DNA of 13,568 bases from CADCTB01 sp038231955 (GTDB taxonomy: Bacteria; Actinomycetota; Acidimicrobiia; Acidimicrobiales; AC-14): assembly GCA_038231955.1 (NCBI GenBank), contig JBBSIS010000078.1:1-13568 (forward strand), in the 5' to 3' direction. How positions within the stretch are numbered: position 1 is the stretch's first letter; each line of letters begins with the position of its first letter. The position numbers were made by a program, and so were the translations under genes. Positions 6,877 through 12,673 of the stretch are shown piece by piece. Under the pieces are notes generated by a model that saw only the letters and a program-made list of their open reading frames with translations, was not told where the DNA came from and ran no database searches.

Positions 6877-8168
6877 GTCCCGCAGGTCCGCATGCGCACC
6901 GACTCGGCGTGGGCGGCCAGGCCCTCGGCGTCGGCGATGGCGGCCACGTTGGCGGCCACCCCGGCCAGGGCGTCGGCGTCGAGGGCGATGGCGTGGATGT
7001 GGCGCAGGAAGTCGTCGACCCGGAGCCCGCCGGCGAAGCGGGCCGAGCCGTAGGTGGGCAGGACGTGACTGGGCCCGGCCAGGTAGTCGCCCACCGACGC
7101 CGGCGACCACGGCCCGCAGAACACCGCGCCGGCATGGCGGACCAGGGGGAGGAGCGCTTCCGGGCGCTCGCACATGAGCTCGAGGTGCTCGGGGGCGATG
7201 GCGTTGGCCACCGTCATGGCCTGCTCGGGCCCGTCGACGACGACGGCGTAACCACCCTCTTCGAGGGTGGCCTCGATGTCGGCCCGGCGGGGTGACTCGG
7301 CCACCAGTCGGGCCACGGCGTCGGTGACCCGGTCGGCCACCTCCTCGTCCCACGTGATCAGCCAGGCCAGGCCGTCGGGGCCGTGCTCGGCCTGGACGAT
7401 GACGTCGATGGCCGCCCACTCGACCGGCGTGGTGGCGTCGGCCACGACGACGACCTCGGACGGGCCCGCGAATGCGGAAGATACGCCGACCTCACCCTCG
7501 GCGGCCACCTGGCGCTGGGCCAGGGCCACGTAGACGTTGCCCGGCCCGACGATCACGTCCACGGGGCGGATGCTGTCGGTGCCATAGGCCATGGCCCCGA
7601 TGGCCTGGGCACCACCGATGCGGTACACCTCGTGCACGCCAGCCAGGGCGGCGGCGGCCAGGGTCGGCGGGTCGACCGTGCCGTCGGGGCGGGGCGGCAC
7701 ACACAGGACGACTTCGGCCACGCCCGCCACCCGGGCGGGGACGGCGGTCATCAGCACGGTGGAGGGGTAGCCGGCCCGCCCGCCAGGCACGTACACCCCG
7801 GCTCGGTCGACGGCCCGGCGCAGCTCGACGACGGCCACGCCGTCGCGCTCGTAACGGGGTTCGTCGTGGAGCTGGGTGCGGTGGAAGGCGGCGATGGCCC
7901 CGTGTGCCGCCTCCAGGGCGAGACGCAGGGCCGGCGGGGTGGCGGCCAGGGCGGCGAGCAGATCCTCACGGGGAACCCGCAGCTCGTCGAGGTCGGCCTT
8001 GTCGAAGCGCCGGGTGTACTCGCGCACGGCGGCGTCGCCCCGCTTGCGCACTTCAGCCAGAATCTCGCGGACGGCTTCGATGGGAGGCGGGCCGGATGGT
8101 GCGGGACGGGGCAGGCTCGCCCGGAGGTCGTCGCCGCCCACACCCCGCAGGTCGAGGCGGCTGAGCAT
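6873..8168 (-). CDS. hisD: Histidinol dehydrogenase
   Basis: HisD catalyses the last two steps of histidine synthesis, oxidising histidinol to histidine with two NAD+. The 431-residue product has the usual length. The zinc ligands line up as Q259 and H262 (VQAEHGPDG), D361 (SVGDYLAGPSH) and H420; the catalytic pair is E327-H328 (IAPEHLELM). VYVPGGRAGYPSTVLM (126-141) is the standard glycine-rich segment. One difference is that the usual aspartate-containing stretch before AGPSE reads VGVSSAFAGPSE (228-238). ATG 8168 is supported by TACCAT 7 nt upstream. It is the first gene of the his block and its stop overlaps the hisC start. Confidence 0.97.
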   Translation of the reverse strand: MLSRLDLRGVGGDDLRASLPRPAPSGPPPIEAVREILAEVRKRGDAAVREYTRRFDKADLDELRVPREDLLAALAATPPALRLALEAAHGAIAAFHRTQLHDEPRYERDGVAVVELRRAVDRAGVYVPGGRAGYPSTVLMTAVPARVAGVAEVVLCVPPRPDGTVDPPTLAAAALAGVHEVYRIGGAQAIGAMAYGTDSIRPVDVIVGPGNVYVALAQRQVAAEGEVGVSSAFAGPSEVVVVADATTPVEWAAIDVIVQAEHGPDGLAWLITWDEEVADRVTDAVARLVAESPRRADIEATLEEGGYAVVVDGPEQAMTVANAIAPEHLELMCERPEALLPLVRHAGAVFCGPWSPASVGDYLAGPSHVLPTYGSARFAGGLRVDDFLRHIHAIALDADALAGVAANVAAIADAEGLAAHAESVRMRTCGT

Positions 8169-8175
8169 GGGTTCG

Positions 8176-8181
8176 ATGGTA
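8176..8181 (-). promoter_or_regulatory. Predicted -10 element of the his operon (TACCAT)
   Basis: On the minus strand TACCAT ends 7 nt before the hisD ATG, predicting a transcript that starts at or within a base of the start codon. This leaves no room for a T-box or peptide-leader attenuator between promoter and gene. No convincing -35 is visible. Confidence 0.5.
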
Positions 8182-8210
8182 CCGGGGCCGCCCCGCGCCC
8201 CAGGGGGATA

Positions 8211-8246
8211 TGCCTGACCCCGAGAAGGAGCTGCCTGGCTCCCGAG
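8211..8246. repeat. Pair of imperfect direct repeats upstream of hisD
   Basis: TGCCTGACCCCGAG (8211-8224) and TGCCTGGCTCCCGAG (8232-8246) start 21 bp apart, two helical turns. They differ by one substitution region and one inserted base. They lie about 45-80 bp upstream of the predicted hisD transcription start and just before the small plus-strand gene. The spacing would suit two protomers of a regulator on one DNA face; no known operator is recognised. Confidence 0.4.
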
Positions 8247-8339
8247 GGGATGTAGCGGTGGTCCGGCGTGGGATAGACCGGTGCCGTGCCTCGCCCGCCT
8301 GGTTCCCCCGCCGCCGTACCCGGCCCCGAGCTGTCGTCG

Positions 8340-8510
8340 ATGTCGACCGCGCTCGATGACCTGGCCCGGCGGGTGACGGCCATCGCCGAGGGCCTGAGCA
8401 GCACCCAGGCCGACTGGGTGGCCCAGGATCTCTTCGCCGTCGAGCGTTCCCTGGGCGCCGCCCGCCGCCGTCTGGCCACGCTGAACGAGCGGCTGCGCCA
8501 GGCGCCCTGA
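8340..8510 (+). CDS. Small helical hypothetical protein (56 residues)
   Basis: The product begins MSTALDDLARRVTAIAEG and is predicted to be almost wholly helical: residues 2-18 and 25-52, with Leu/Ala heptad-like spacing and an Arg-rich C-terminal helix ending in RLRQAP. It has no membrane segment, signal peptide or cysteine. ATG 8340 is preferred because upstream residues in the same frame (from GTG 8286) are Pro/Ala-rich and look like non-coding translation, though GTG 8286 cannot be excluded. It is divergent from hisD and faces nth; a strong hairpin follows 20 nt after its stop. Small two-helix proteins of this sort are common in actinobacteria; I do not recognise this one and offer no function. 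Confidence 0.55.
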   Translation: MSTALDDLARRVTAIAEGLSSTQADWVAQDLFAVERSLGAARRRLATLNERLRQAP

Positions 8511-8530
8511 CACGGGTGGACCGGAAAAGG

Positions 8531-8558
8531 CCGATGGCGCCCCGTAGGGCGCCATCGG
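8531..8558. terminator. Perfect 12-bp stem with CGTA loop, convergent terminator
   Basis: CCGATGGCGCCC (8531-8542) pairs perfectly with 8547-8558 around a CGTA tetraloop. GGACCG (8518-8523) and CGGTCC (8563-8568) can add an outer stem. On the minus strand the stem is followed by CCTTTTCC, a weak U-tract, so it can end the nth transcript. On the plus strand it lies 20 nt after the small helical gene. It probably serves both converging genes. Confidence 0.75.
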
Positions 8559-8590
8559 GGGGCGGTCCGGGCGGCGGAACCCGTTGACCG

Positions 8591-8629
8591 CCGAGGAGAG
8601 ATCCAGGTGGCGGGAACCTGATCCCTCGG
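8591..8629 (-). terminator. Bulged hairpin just after nth
   Basis: The arms CCGAGG (8591-8596), GATC (8600-8603) and AGGT (8605-8608) pair with ACCT (8616-8619), GATC (8620-8623) and CCTCGG (8624-8629) around a 7-nt loop, leaving small bulges on one side. Read on the minus strand it begins 13 nt after the nth stop. It may be a first weak stop or a 3'-end protector ahead of the stronger hairpin at 8531-8558. Confidence 0.4.
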
Positions 8630-8642
8630 ACAGTAGAACGTC

Positions 8643-9359
8643 CTATGGGCGCGATTTTGTTCCCACGCCCGGCACAATGTCGGCGACACCTACCTTCGGG
8701 CAGAAATGAGCGAGCAGGCATGCGTCGCAACGAGGTCGACGGGACTGGCACACCCGGCGGCCGTGGAGGATCAGGCGCAGACTGAACCCGCCCCGTTCGC
8801 CGGGCGGCACCATGGCGTTCAGGTCGGTCTCCACCTTGACCGGGTCGGTCTCGGCGGTGAGCCGGAGCCGGCGCGACAACCGGCCCACGTGGGTGTCGAC
8901 CGGCAGGCCGGGCAGGCCGAAGCCCACGCTGCGGACCACGTTGGCCGTCTTGCGGCCCACGCCGGGGATGGTAACCAGGTCCTCCATGGCCGGGGGCACC
9001 TGCCCGCCGAAGCGCGCTTCGAGGGTGGATGCCATGCCCAACAGGCTGCGGGTCTTGGCCCGGAAGAAGCCGGTGGCGTGGACCAGGCGCTCCACGTCCT
9101 CGGGATCAGCACCGGCGAGGTCGGCGGCGACGGGATAGTGGGCGAAGAGGGCGGGCGTCACCGAGTTGACCGCCTCGTCGGTGGTCTGGGCCGACAGGAT
9201 GGTGGCGGCGAGGAGCTGGAATGGGTTGGCGTGGGTGAGGGCACACAGCGCTCTGGCGTCGCCGGGGTACTCGTCGGCCAGCAGGGCGGCGGTGAGGCGG
9301 GCCCGGCCCCCGGGCGTGCGGGGCCGACGCCGGCGCCCCGGGGTGTCGTGGAGTCCCAT
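8643..9359 (-). CDS. nth: Endonuclease III (DNA glycosylase / AP lyase)
   Basis: Nth removes oxidised pyrimidines from DNA and nicks the abasic site in base excision repair. The 238-residue protein has the helix-hairpin-helix LVTIPGVGRKTANVV (128-142) with the catalytic lysine K137, the catalytic aspartate D155 in PVDTHVGR, and a complete 4Fe-4S loop C204-x6-C211-x2-C214-x5-C220. ILSAQTTDEAVN (54-65) is the standard minor-groove segment. ATG 9359 is chosen because TACCTT lies 8 nt upstream; the longer frame upstream runs back through mshD and is not coding. An Arg/Pro-rich stretch (8-22) precedes the conserved fold. It diverges from mshD across a tandem repeat and converges on the small helical gene. 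Confidence 0.95.
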   Translation of the reverse strand: MGLHDTPGRRRRPRTPGGRARLTAALLADEYPGDARALCALTHANPFQLLAATILSAQTTDEAVNSVTPALFAHYPVAADLAGADPEDVERLVHATGFFRAKTRSLLGMASTLEARFGGQVPPAMEDLVTIPGVGRKTANVVRSVGFGLPGLPVDTHVGRLSRRLRLTAETDPVKVETDLNAMVPPGERGGFSLRLILHGRRVCQSRRPRCDACLLAHFCPKVGVADIVPGVGTKSRP

Positions 9360-9367
9360 GCCCGAAG

Positions 9368-9373
9368 AAGGTA
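9368..9373 (-). promoter_or_regulatory. Predicted -10 element of nth (TACCTT)
   Basis: On the minus strand TACCTT ends 8 nt before the nth ATG, which predicts a 5' leader of zero to two bases. The -35 position would fall inside the tandem repeat 9381-9432. Confidence 0.45.
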
Positions 9374-9380
9374 CGTCGGT

Positions 9381-9432
9381 GGAGAGCCGCCATCGACCCA
9401 GTCGGCGGAGAGCCGCCATCGATCCAGTCGGC
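9381..9432. repeat. Two 26-bp tandem direct repeats between nth and mshD
   Basis: Units 9381-9406 and 9407-9432 are identical except for one base (C at 9397, T at 9423). Each begins GGAGAGCCGCCATCGA and ends CCAGTCGGC, and the junction holds a short GGCGG/CCGCC inverted repeat. The array exactly fills the DNA between the predicted -10 elements of the two divergent genes, covering both -35 regions. A shared operator is a reasonable guess; a neutral slippage duplication is the alternative. Confidence 0.85.
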
Positions 9433-9434
9433 GG

Positions 9435-9440
9435 TACGGT
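9435..9440 (+). promoter_or_regulatory. Predicted -10 element of mshD (TACGGT)
   Basis: TACGGT lies 6 nt before the GTG at 9447, immediately after the second 26-bp repeat. The spacing predicts transcription beginning at the start codon. No -35 consensus is visible because the repeat occupies that place. Confidence 0.45.
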
Positions 9441-9446
9441 TGTCGA

Positions 9447-10412
9447 GTGGCCCACCTCGAGGTCAAGCGCCAGATGGGCCGGGCCGACATCGCCGCCGTC
9501 TCGGAGCTCCTGCAGGTGGCGACCGAGGTGGACGGCCACCCTCCGCTCGACGAGCACCAGTGGCTCGACCTGGTCAACGGCGGCCGGCACGACTTCGCCG
9601 GGCTGGTGGCGTGGGAGCCCGGCCACGATCACCCCGTGGGCTATGCCCAGGTGACCCGGGAGTCCTCCGCCACCCACTCCCCCACCTGGGCCCTCGAGTA
9701 CGTCGTCGACCCCCATCATCGCCACGCCGGTTCGGGTATCGACGGCACCCTGGTCGACGCCGCCGTAGGGTTGATCGGCGAGGCCGGGGGCGGCCATGTC
9801 CACATGTGGGTGCCCAGGCCCACGCCTCATCACGACGATCTGGCGGCGTCGGTCGGCCTGCGTCGTGGCCGGGAGCTCCGCCAGCTGCGCCGCCCGCTCC
9901 CGGTCGAGGAACCGTCGCCGCTGGCCGTGCGGGCCTTCGTGCCCGGCCAGGACGAGGCCGCCTGGCTGGAGGTGAACAACCGAGCGTTCCACTGGCACCC
10001 CGAGCAGGGCGGCTGGGATCTCGAGACCCTGTGCAACCGGGAGGAGCAGCCCTGGTTCGACCCCGACGGCTTCCTCCTCCACGAGCGCGACGCGAAGCTG
10101 GCCGGGTTCTGCTGGACCAAGGTGCACCCCGACCATGACCCGCCCCTCGGGGAGATCTACGTGGTGGCCGTCGACCCTGGCTTCCGGGGCCTGAGCCTGG
10201 GCCGGTCGCTCCTGCTCGCCGGCCTCCATCACCTGTCAGGCCTGGGCCTGGGCGTCGCCATGCTCTACGTCGACGCCGACAACGCCGGAGCGCTGCACCT
10301 CTACGAGCGCCTCGGCTTCGCCACCGACCACGTCGACCAGGCCTACGTGGGCGACGTGGCGGCGGCCGGTCAGCCGATCCCCGACACCCCTACGGCGGCG
10401 CCCAGGGCGTAG
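9447..10412 (+). CDS. mshD: Mycothiol synthase (acetyl-CoA:Cys-GlcN-Ins acetyltransferase)
   Basis: MshD acetylates Cys-GlcN-inositol in the last step of mycothiol synthesis, the main actinobacterial thiol. The 321-residue protein has two GNAT domains. The N-terminal one (about 1-155) is degenerate. The C-terminal one carries VNNRAFHWHPEQGGW (176-190), PWFDPDGFLLHE (202-213), FCWTKVHPDHD, then the acetyl-CoA loop VDPGFRGLSLG (242-252) and YVDADNAGALHLYERLGF (274-291), all recognisable as MshD. GTG 9447 is supported by TACGGT 6 nt upstream; the much longer frame upstream is the shadow of nth. A Pro/Ala-rich tail after residue 300 extends past the usual end and overlaps the 3' end of the opposing transporter gene by 43 nt. 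Other msh genes are not in the window. Confidence 0.88.
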   Translation: MAHLEVKRQMGRADIAAVSELLQVATEVDGHPPLDEHQWLDLVNGGRHDFAGLVAWEPGHDHPVGYAQVTRESSATHSPTWALEYVVDPHHRHAGSGIDGTLVDAAVGLIGEAGGGHVHMWVPRPTPHHDDLAASVGLRRGRELRQLRRPLPVEEPSPLAVRAFVPGQDEAAWLEVNNRAFHWHPEQGGWDLETLCNREEQPWFDPDGFLLHERDAKLAGFCWTKVHPDHDPPLGEIYVVAVDPGFRGLSLGRSLLLAGLHHLSGLGLGVAMLYVDADNAGALHLYERLGFATDHVDQAYVGDVAAAGQPIPDTPTAAPRA

Positions 10413-11101
10413 GTAATGACCGCCGGCACCGCGGTGAAGAGCAGCTGGCGGAGGGCCGACCGGACGGTCGACCGGCCGGTGAAGCGGGCCAGGGCCGTGC
10501 CCACGGCCAGGGCAGCGATGACGCCGAGGACGATGGCGGTGATCAACGCGGCAGCCCCGGTGGCGAAGAAGTACGGGAGCACCGGCACGGTCGCACCAAC
10601 GGCGAAGCAGACGAACGAGGAGACCGCGGCGCTGAGTGGCCGTCCGAGCGACGAGGGATCGATGCCGAGCTCCTCGCGGGCGTGGGTCTCCAGCGCCATC
10701 TCCGGGTCTCGGCTGAGGGCGGTGGCCAGCTGGTCGGCGGTGGCCTCGTCGACTCCTCGCGACCGGTAGATGGCGGCCAGCTCCCGCCGCTCCGCCTCCG
10801 GCCGGCGGTGCAGCTCGATCCGCTCCATGTCGAGCTCCCGCTCGAGCAGCTCGGATTGCGCCTTCATCGACACGTACTCACCCGCCGCCATGGAGACGGC
10901 CCCGCCGATCAGGCCGGTAAGGCCGGCCAGGCGAATCAGGCCCGGGCCGGGATTGGCCCCGGCGAAGCCCACGACGATGGCGACGTTGGACACCAGCCCG
11001 TCGCTGACGCCGAACATTGCGGCCCGGGCGGTGCCGCCCTGGATGTCGCGATGGTGCTTCTCGAGGACGACGTGTCCGTCGGGCTCGGTCGTGGGGGCCA
11101 T
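10370..11101 (-). CDS. VIT1/CCC1-family membrane transporter (probable Fe2+/Mn2+)
   Basis: The 243-residue protein matches the VIT1/CCC1 layout. TM1 (about 33-50) follows the motif MFGVSDGLVSNVAIVVGFAG. TM2 (about 55-75) ends in AAGEYVSMKAQSELLERE, the family hallmark. A charged cytosolic helical segment rich in Glu and His (84-150) resembles the VIT1 metal-binding domain. TM3 to TM5 follow at about 158-179, 183-205 and 217-238. Family members move Fe2+ or Mn2+ out of the cytoplasm, usually by proton exchange; the metal here is inferred. ATG 11101 is preferred over an in-frame upstream start because TACTTT lies 8 nt before it; a GGAGG only 3 nt from the ATG is too close for normal use. The gene is divergent from rlmN. 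Confidence 0.88.
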   Translation of the reverse strand: MAPTTEPDGHVVLEKHHRDIQGGTARAAMFGVSDGLVSNVAIVVGFAGANPGPGLIRLAGLTGLIGGAVSMAAGEYVSMKAQSELLERELDMERIELHRRPEAERRELAAIYRSRGVDEATADQLATALSRDPEMALETHAREELGIDPSSLGRPLSAAVSSFVCFAVGATVPVLPYFFATGAAALITAIVLGVIAALAVGTALARFTGRSTVRSALRQLLFTAVPAVITYALGAAVGVSGIG

Positions 11102-11109
11102 CGCCCTCC

Positions 11110-11115
11110 AAAGTA
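11110..11115 (-). promoter_or_regulatory. Predicted -10 element of the VIT-family gene (TACTTT)
   Basis: On the minus strand TACTTT ends 8 nt before the ATG at 11101. Only 24 bp separate it from the -10 of divergent rlmN, so each promoter's -35 region meets the other's -10. Confidence 0.45.
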
Positions 11116-11139
11116 GGCGGTCATCACCGGCTTGGGGCA

Positions 11140-11145
11140 TACCCT
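11140..11145 (+). promoter_or_regulatory. Predicted -10 element of rlmN (TACCCT)
   Basis: TACCCT lies 7 nt before ATG 11153, predicting a leaderless message. It argues against the in-frame TTG at 11132, which would lie upstream of this element. Confidence 0.5.
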
Positions 11146-11152
11146 TGAGGGC

Positions 11153-12190
11153 ATGCCCGGTCGGTACGACGTCACCCAGGACGGCCTGGTAGAAATCCTC
11201 GAGGGAGAGCCGCCCTATCGGGCCCGCCAGGCGTGGCGCAGCCTGTACCAGGGCCGGGAGCCGGCCGAGATGACCGACCTTCCCCTTGCCCTCCGCTCCC
11301 GCTTGGCCAACGCGCTCCCGCCCGGTCTCCGGATGGCCGACCGGTCGACCAACGCCGACAGCGACACCACCAAGTGGTTGTGGTCGCTGGCCGACGGCTC
11401 GCAGGTCGAGACCGTTCTGATGACCTACCGCTCGGGCCGGGTCACCGTCTGCATCTCGACCCAGGCCGGCTGCGCCATGGCGTGCTCGTTCTGCGCCACC
11501 GGCCAGGCCGGGTTCCAGCGCCAGCTCACCACCGGCGAGATCGTCGAGCAGGTCATTCGAGCGCGCCGGGCGTCAACGGCCGGTCGACTGACGAATGTCG
11601 TCTTCATGGGGATGGGCGAGCCGCTGGCCAACTACGGGCCGGTGTGGGCCGCGGTGGAGCGCCTCCACGGCGACCTCGGGCTGTCGGCCCGGCACCTGAC
11701 GGTCTCGACCGTCGGCATCGTTCCCGGGATCCTCCGCTTGGCCGGCGAGGCCCTTCCCGTCAACCTGGCTGTCTCGCTCCATGCCGCCAATGATGAGCTT
11801 CGCAACGAGCTGGTCCCCATCAACAGGCGGTACCCGATCGCCATGCTGGTCGACGCCTGCGGTGCGTGGTCCGCAGCCAAAGGACGACGTCTCTCCTTCG
11901 AATGGGCCCTGATCGACGGGGTGAACGACCGTCGATCCGACGCCGACGAGCTGGCCGGGCTGGCCCGCCCCCTCGGCGCCCACGTCAACCTCATCCCCCT
12001 GAACCCCACACCGGGGTACGCCACACGGGGGACGCCTGCCGCCGGCGTGACCGCCTTCCGGGAGCGGCTGACGGCCGCTGGGGTGAACGCGACGGTCCGT
12101 CAGAACCGGGGTACCGACATCGCCGCCGCCTGCGGGCAGTTGGCCGCCGCCGGGCAACCACCGCGACGAGGGCCGGTACTGACAGAATGA
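11153..12190 (+). CDS. rlmN: Dual-specificity 23S rRNA/tRNA adenine-C2 methyltransferase
   Basis: RlmN is a radical-SAM enzyme that methylates C2 of A2503 in 23S rRNA and A37 in some tRNAs. The 345-residue protein has the cluster motif C107-x3-C111-x2-C114 (GCAMACSFCATG). The two cysteines of the ping-pong methyl transfer are also present: C100 in VCISTQAGC (equivalent to E. coli C118) and C327 in DIAAACGQL (equivalent to C355). FMGMGEPLANY (151-161) is the SAM-binding GEP segment, and NLIPLNPTPG (279-288) is standard. ATG 11153 is chosen on the TACCCT 7 nt upstream and the conserved RYDV start; the GAGGG beside it is too close to be a Shine-Dalgarno site. A small membrane protein gene follows after 4 nt. 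Confidence 0.96.
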   Translation: MPGRYDVTQDGLVEILEGEPPYRARQAWRSLYQGREPAEMTDLPLALRSRLANALPPGLRMADRSTNADSDTTKWLWSLADGSQVETVLMTYRSGRVTVCISTQAGCAMACSFCATGQAGFQRQLTTGEIVEQVIRARRASTAGRLTNVVFMGMGEPLANYGPVWAAVERLHGDLGLSARHLTVSTVGIVPGILRLAGEALPVNLAVSLHAANDELRNELVPINRRYPIAMLVDACGAWSAAKGRRLSFEWALIDGVNDRRSDADELAGLARPLGAHVNLIPLNPTPGYATRGTPAAGVTAFRERLTAAGVNATVRQNRGTDIAAACGQLAAAGQPPRRGPVLTE

Positions 12191-12194
12191 GGCC

Positions 12195-12551
12195 ATGGCC
12201 TCCCGCCGGTTCCTGAACCCCGCCCAACCGCAGACCCTGGTGATCGCCGTCTACCTCCTCTACATGAACGCCGCCTTCCTGCTCTTCGACCTGCTGCGCC
12301 TGGGCGTGTTCCCGTTGCTCTACGCGGCATTGATCGTGGGCGGGATCATCGCCGGCTACGGCGTGGCCAACGAGTTCAAGTGGGCCTATCCCCTGGCGCT
12401 CGTCGTGGCCGTTTTGCCCTTCGCCGTCCGGATGTGGGACACCGGAAACCCGCTGAACGCCCCAATCCTGACCTTGATGTTCGAGATCGCCCTGGTATGC
12501 CTTCTCCTCCATCCGCAGAGCCGGGACTATCGCCGCATCTGGTTCAAGTGA
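12195..12551 (+). CDS. Small four-helix membrane protein, unknown function
   Basis: The 118-residue product has four predicted membrane helices: about 15-35, 37-58, 63-80 and 88-107. It has a short basic N-terminus (MASRRFLNPAQ) and a charged C-terminal tail (SRDYRRIWFK) that should be cytosolic. No catalytic motif or cysteine pair is visible. The ATG lies 4 nt after the rlmN stop with AGG in front, and no -10 hexamer precedes it, so it is probably translated from the rlmN transcript. The link to rlmN is positional only. I do not recognise a family. Confidence 0.8.
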   Translation: MASRRFLNPAQPQTLVIAVYLLYMNAAFLLFDLLRLGVFPLLYAALIVGGIIAGYGVANEFKWAYPLALVVAVLPFAVRMWDTGNPLNAPILTLMFEIALVCLLLHPQSRDYRRIWFK

Positions 12552-12673
12552 GTTGCTCGCCCGTCCTCGACCACCGCAGATGACAGGTGAGACGTGAGGG
12601 CATCACGGACGGTCCTGATGGCAGATCGGACCGCACCCGCCGAGAACCTCGACGTCGGCAGGCCGCACTCCTG

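Noticed and set aside
5825..7135. Apparent long N-terminal extension of HisB that could suggest a bifunctional enzyme
   Set aside because: The extension is Arg/Pro/Gly-rich out-of-frame reading of hisC and hisD and shows no phosphatase motif. A TTG with GGAGG starts hisB at the hisC stop.
8210..8365. Short plus-strand frame from ATG 8210 (MPDPEKELPGSRG...)
   Set aside because: It becomes Arg/Pro-rich and overlaps the better frame of the 56-residue helical protein. It spans the direct repeats and has no ribosome-binding site.
9381..9432. The tandem repeat as a minimal CRISPR array
   Set aside because: The two units abut with no spacer and no cas genes are nearby.
8706..9446. Long plus-strand extension of mshD opposite nth
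   Set aside because: The residues are a low-complexity antisense of a complete endonuclease III, and the GNAT fold begins only after GTG 9447.
11132..11152. TTG at 11132 as the start of rlmN
   Set aside because: It lies upstream of the predicted -10 TACCCT, and the extra seven residues are not conserved-looking. ATG 11153 fits a leaderless start.
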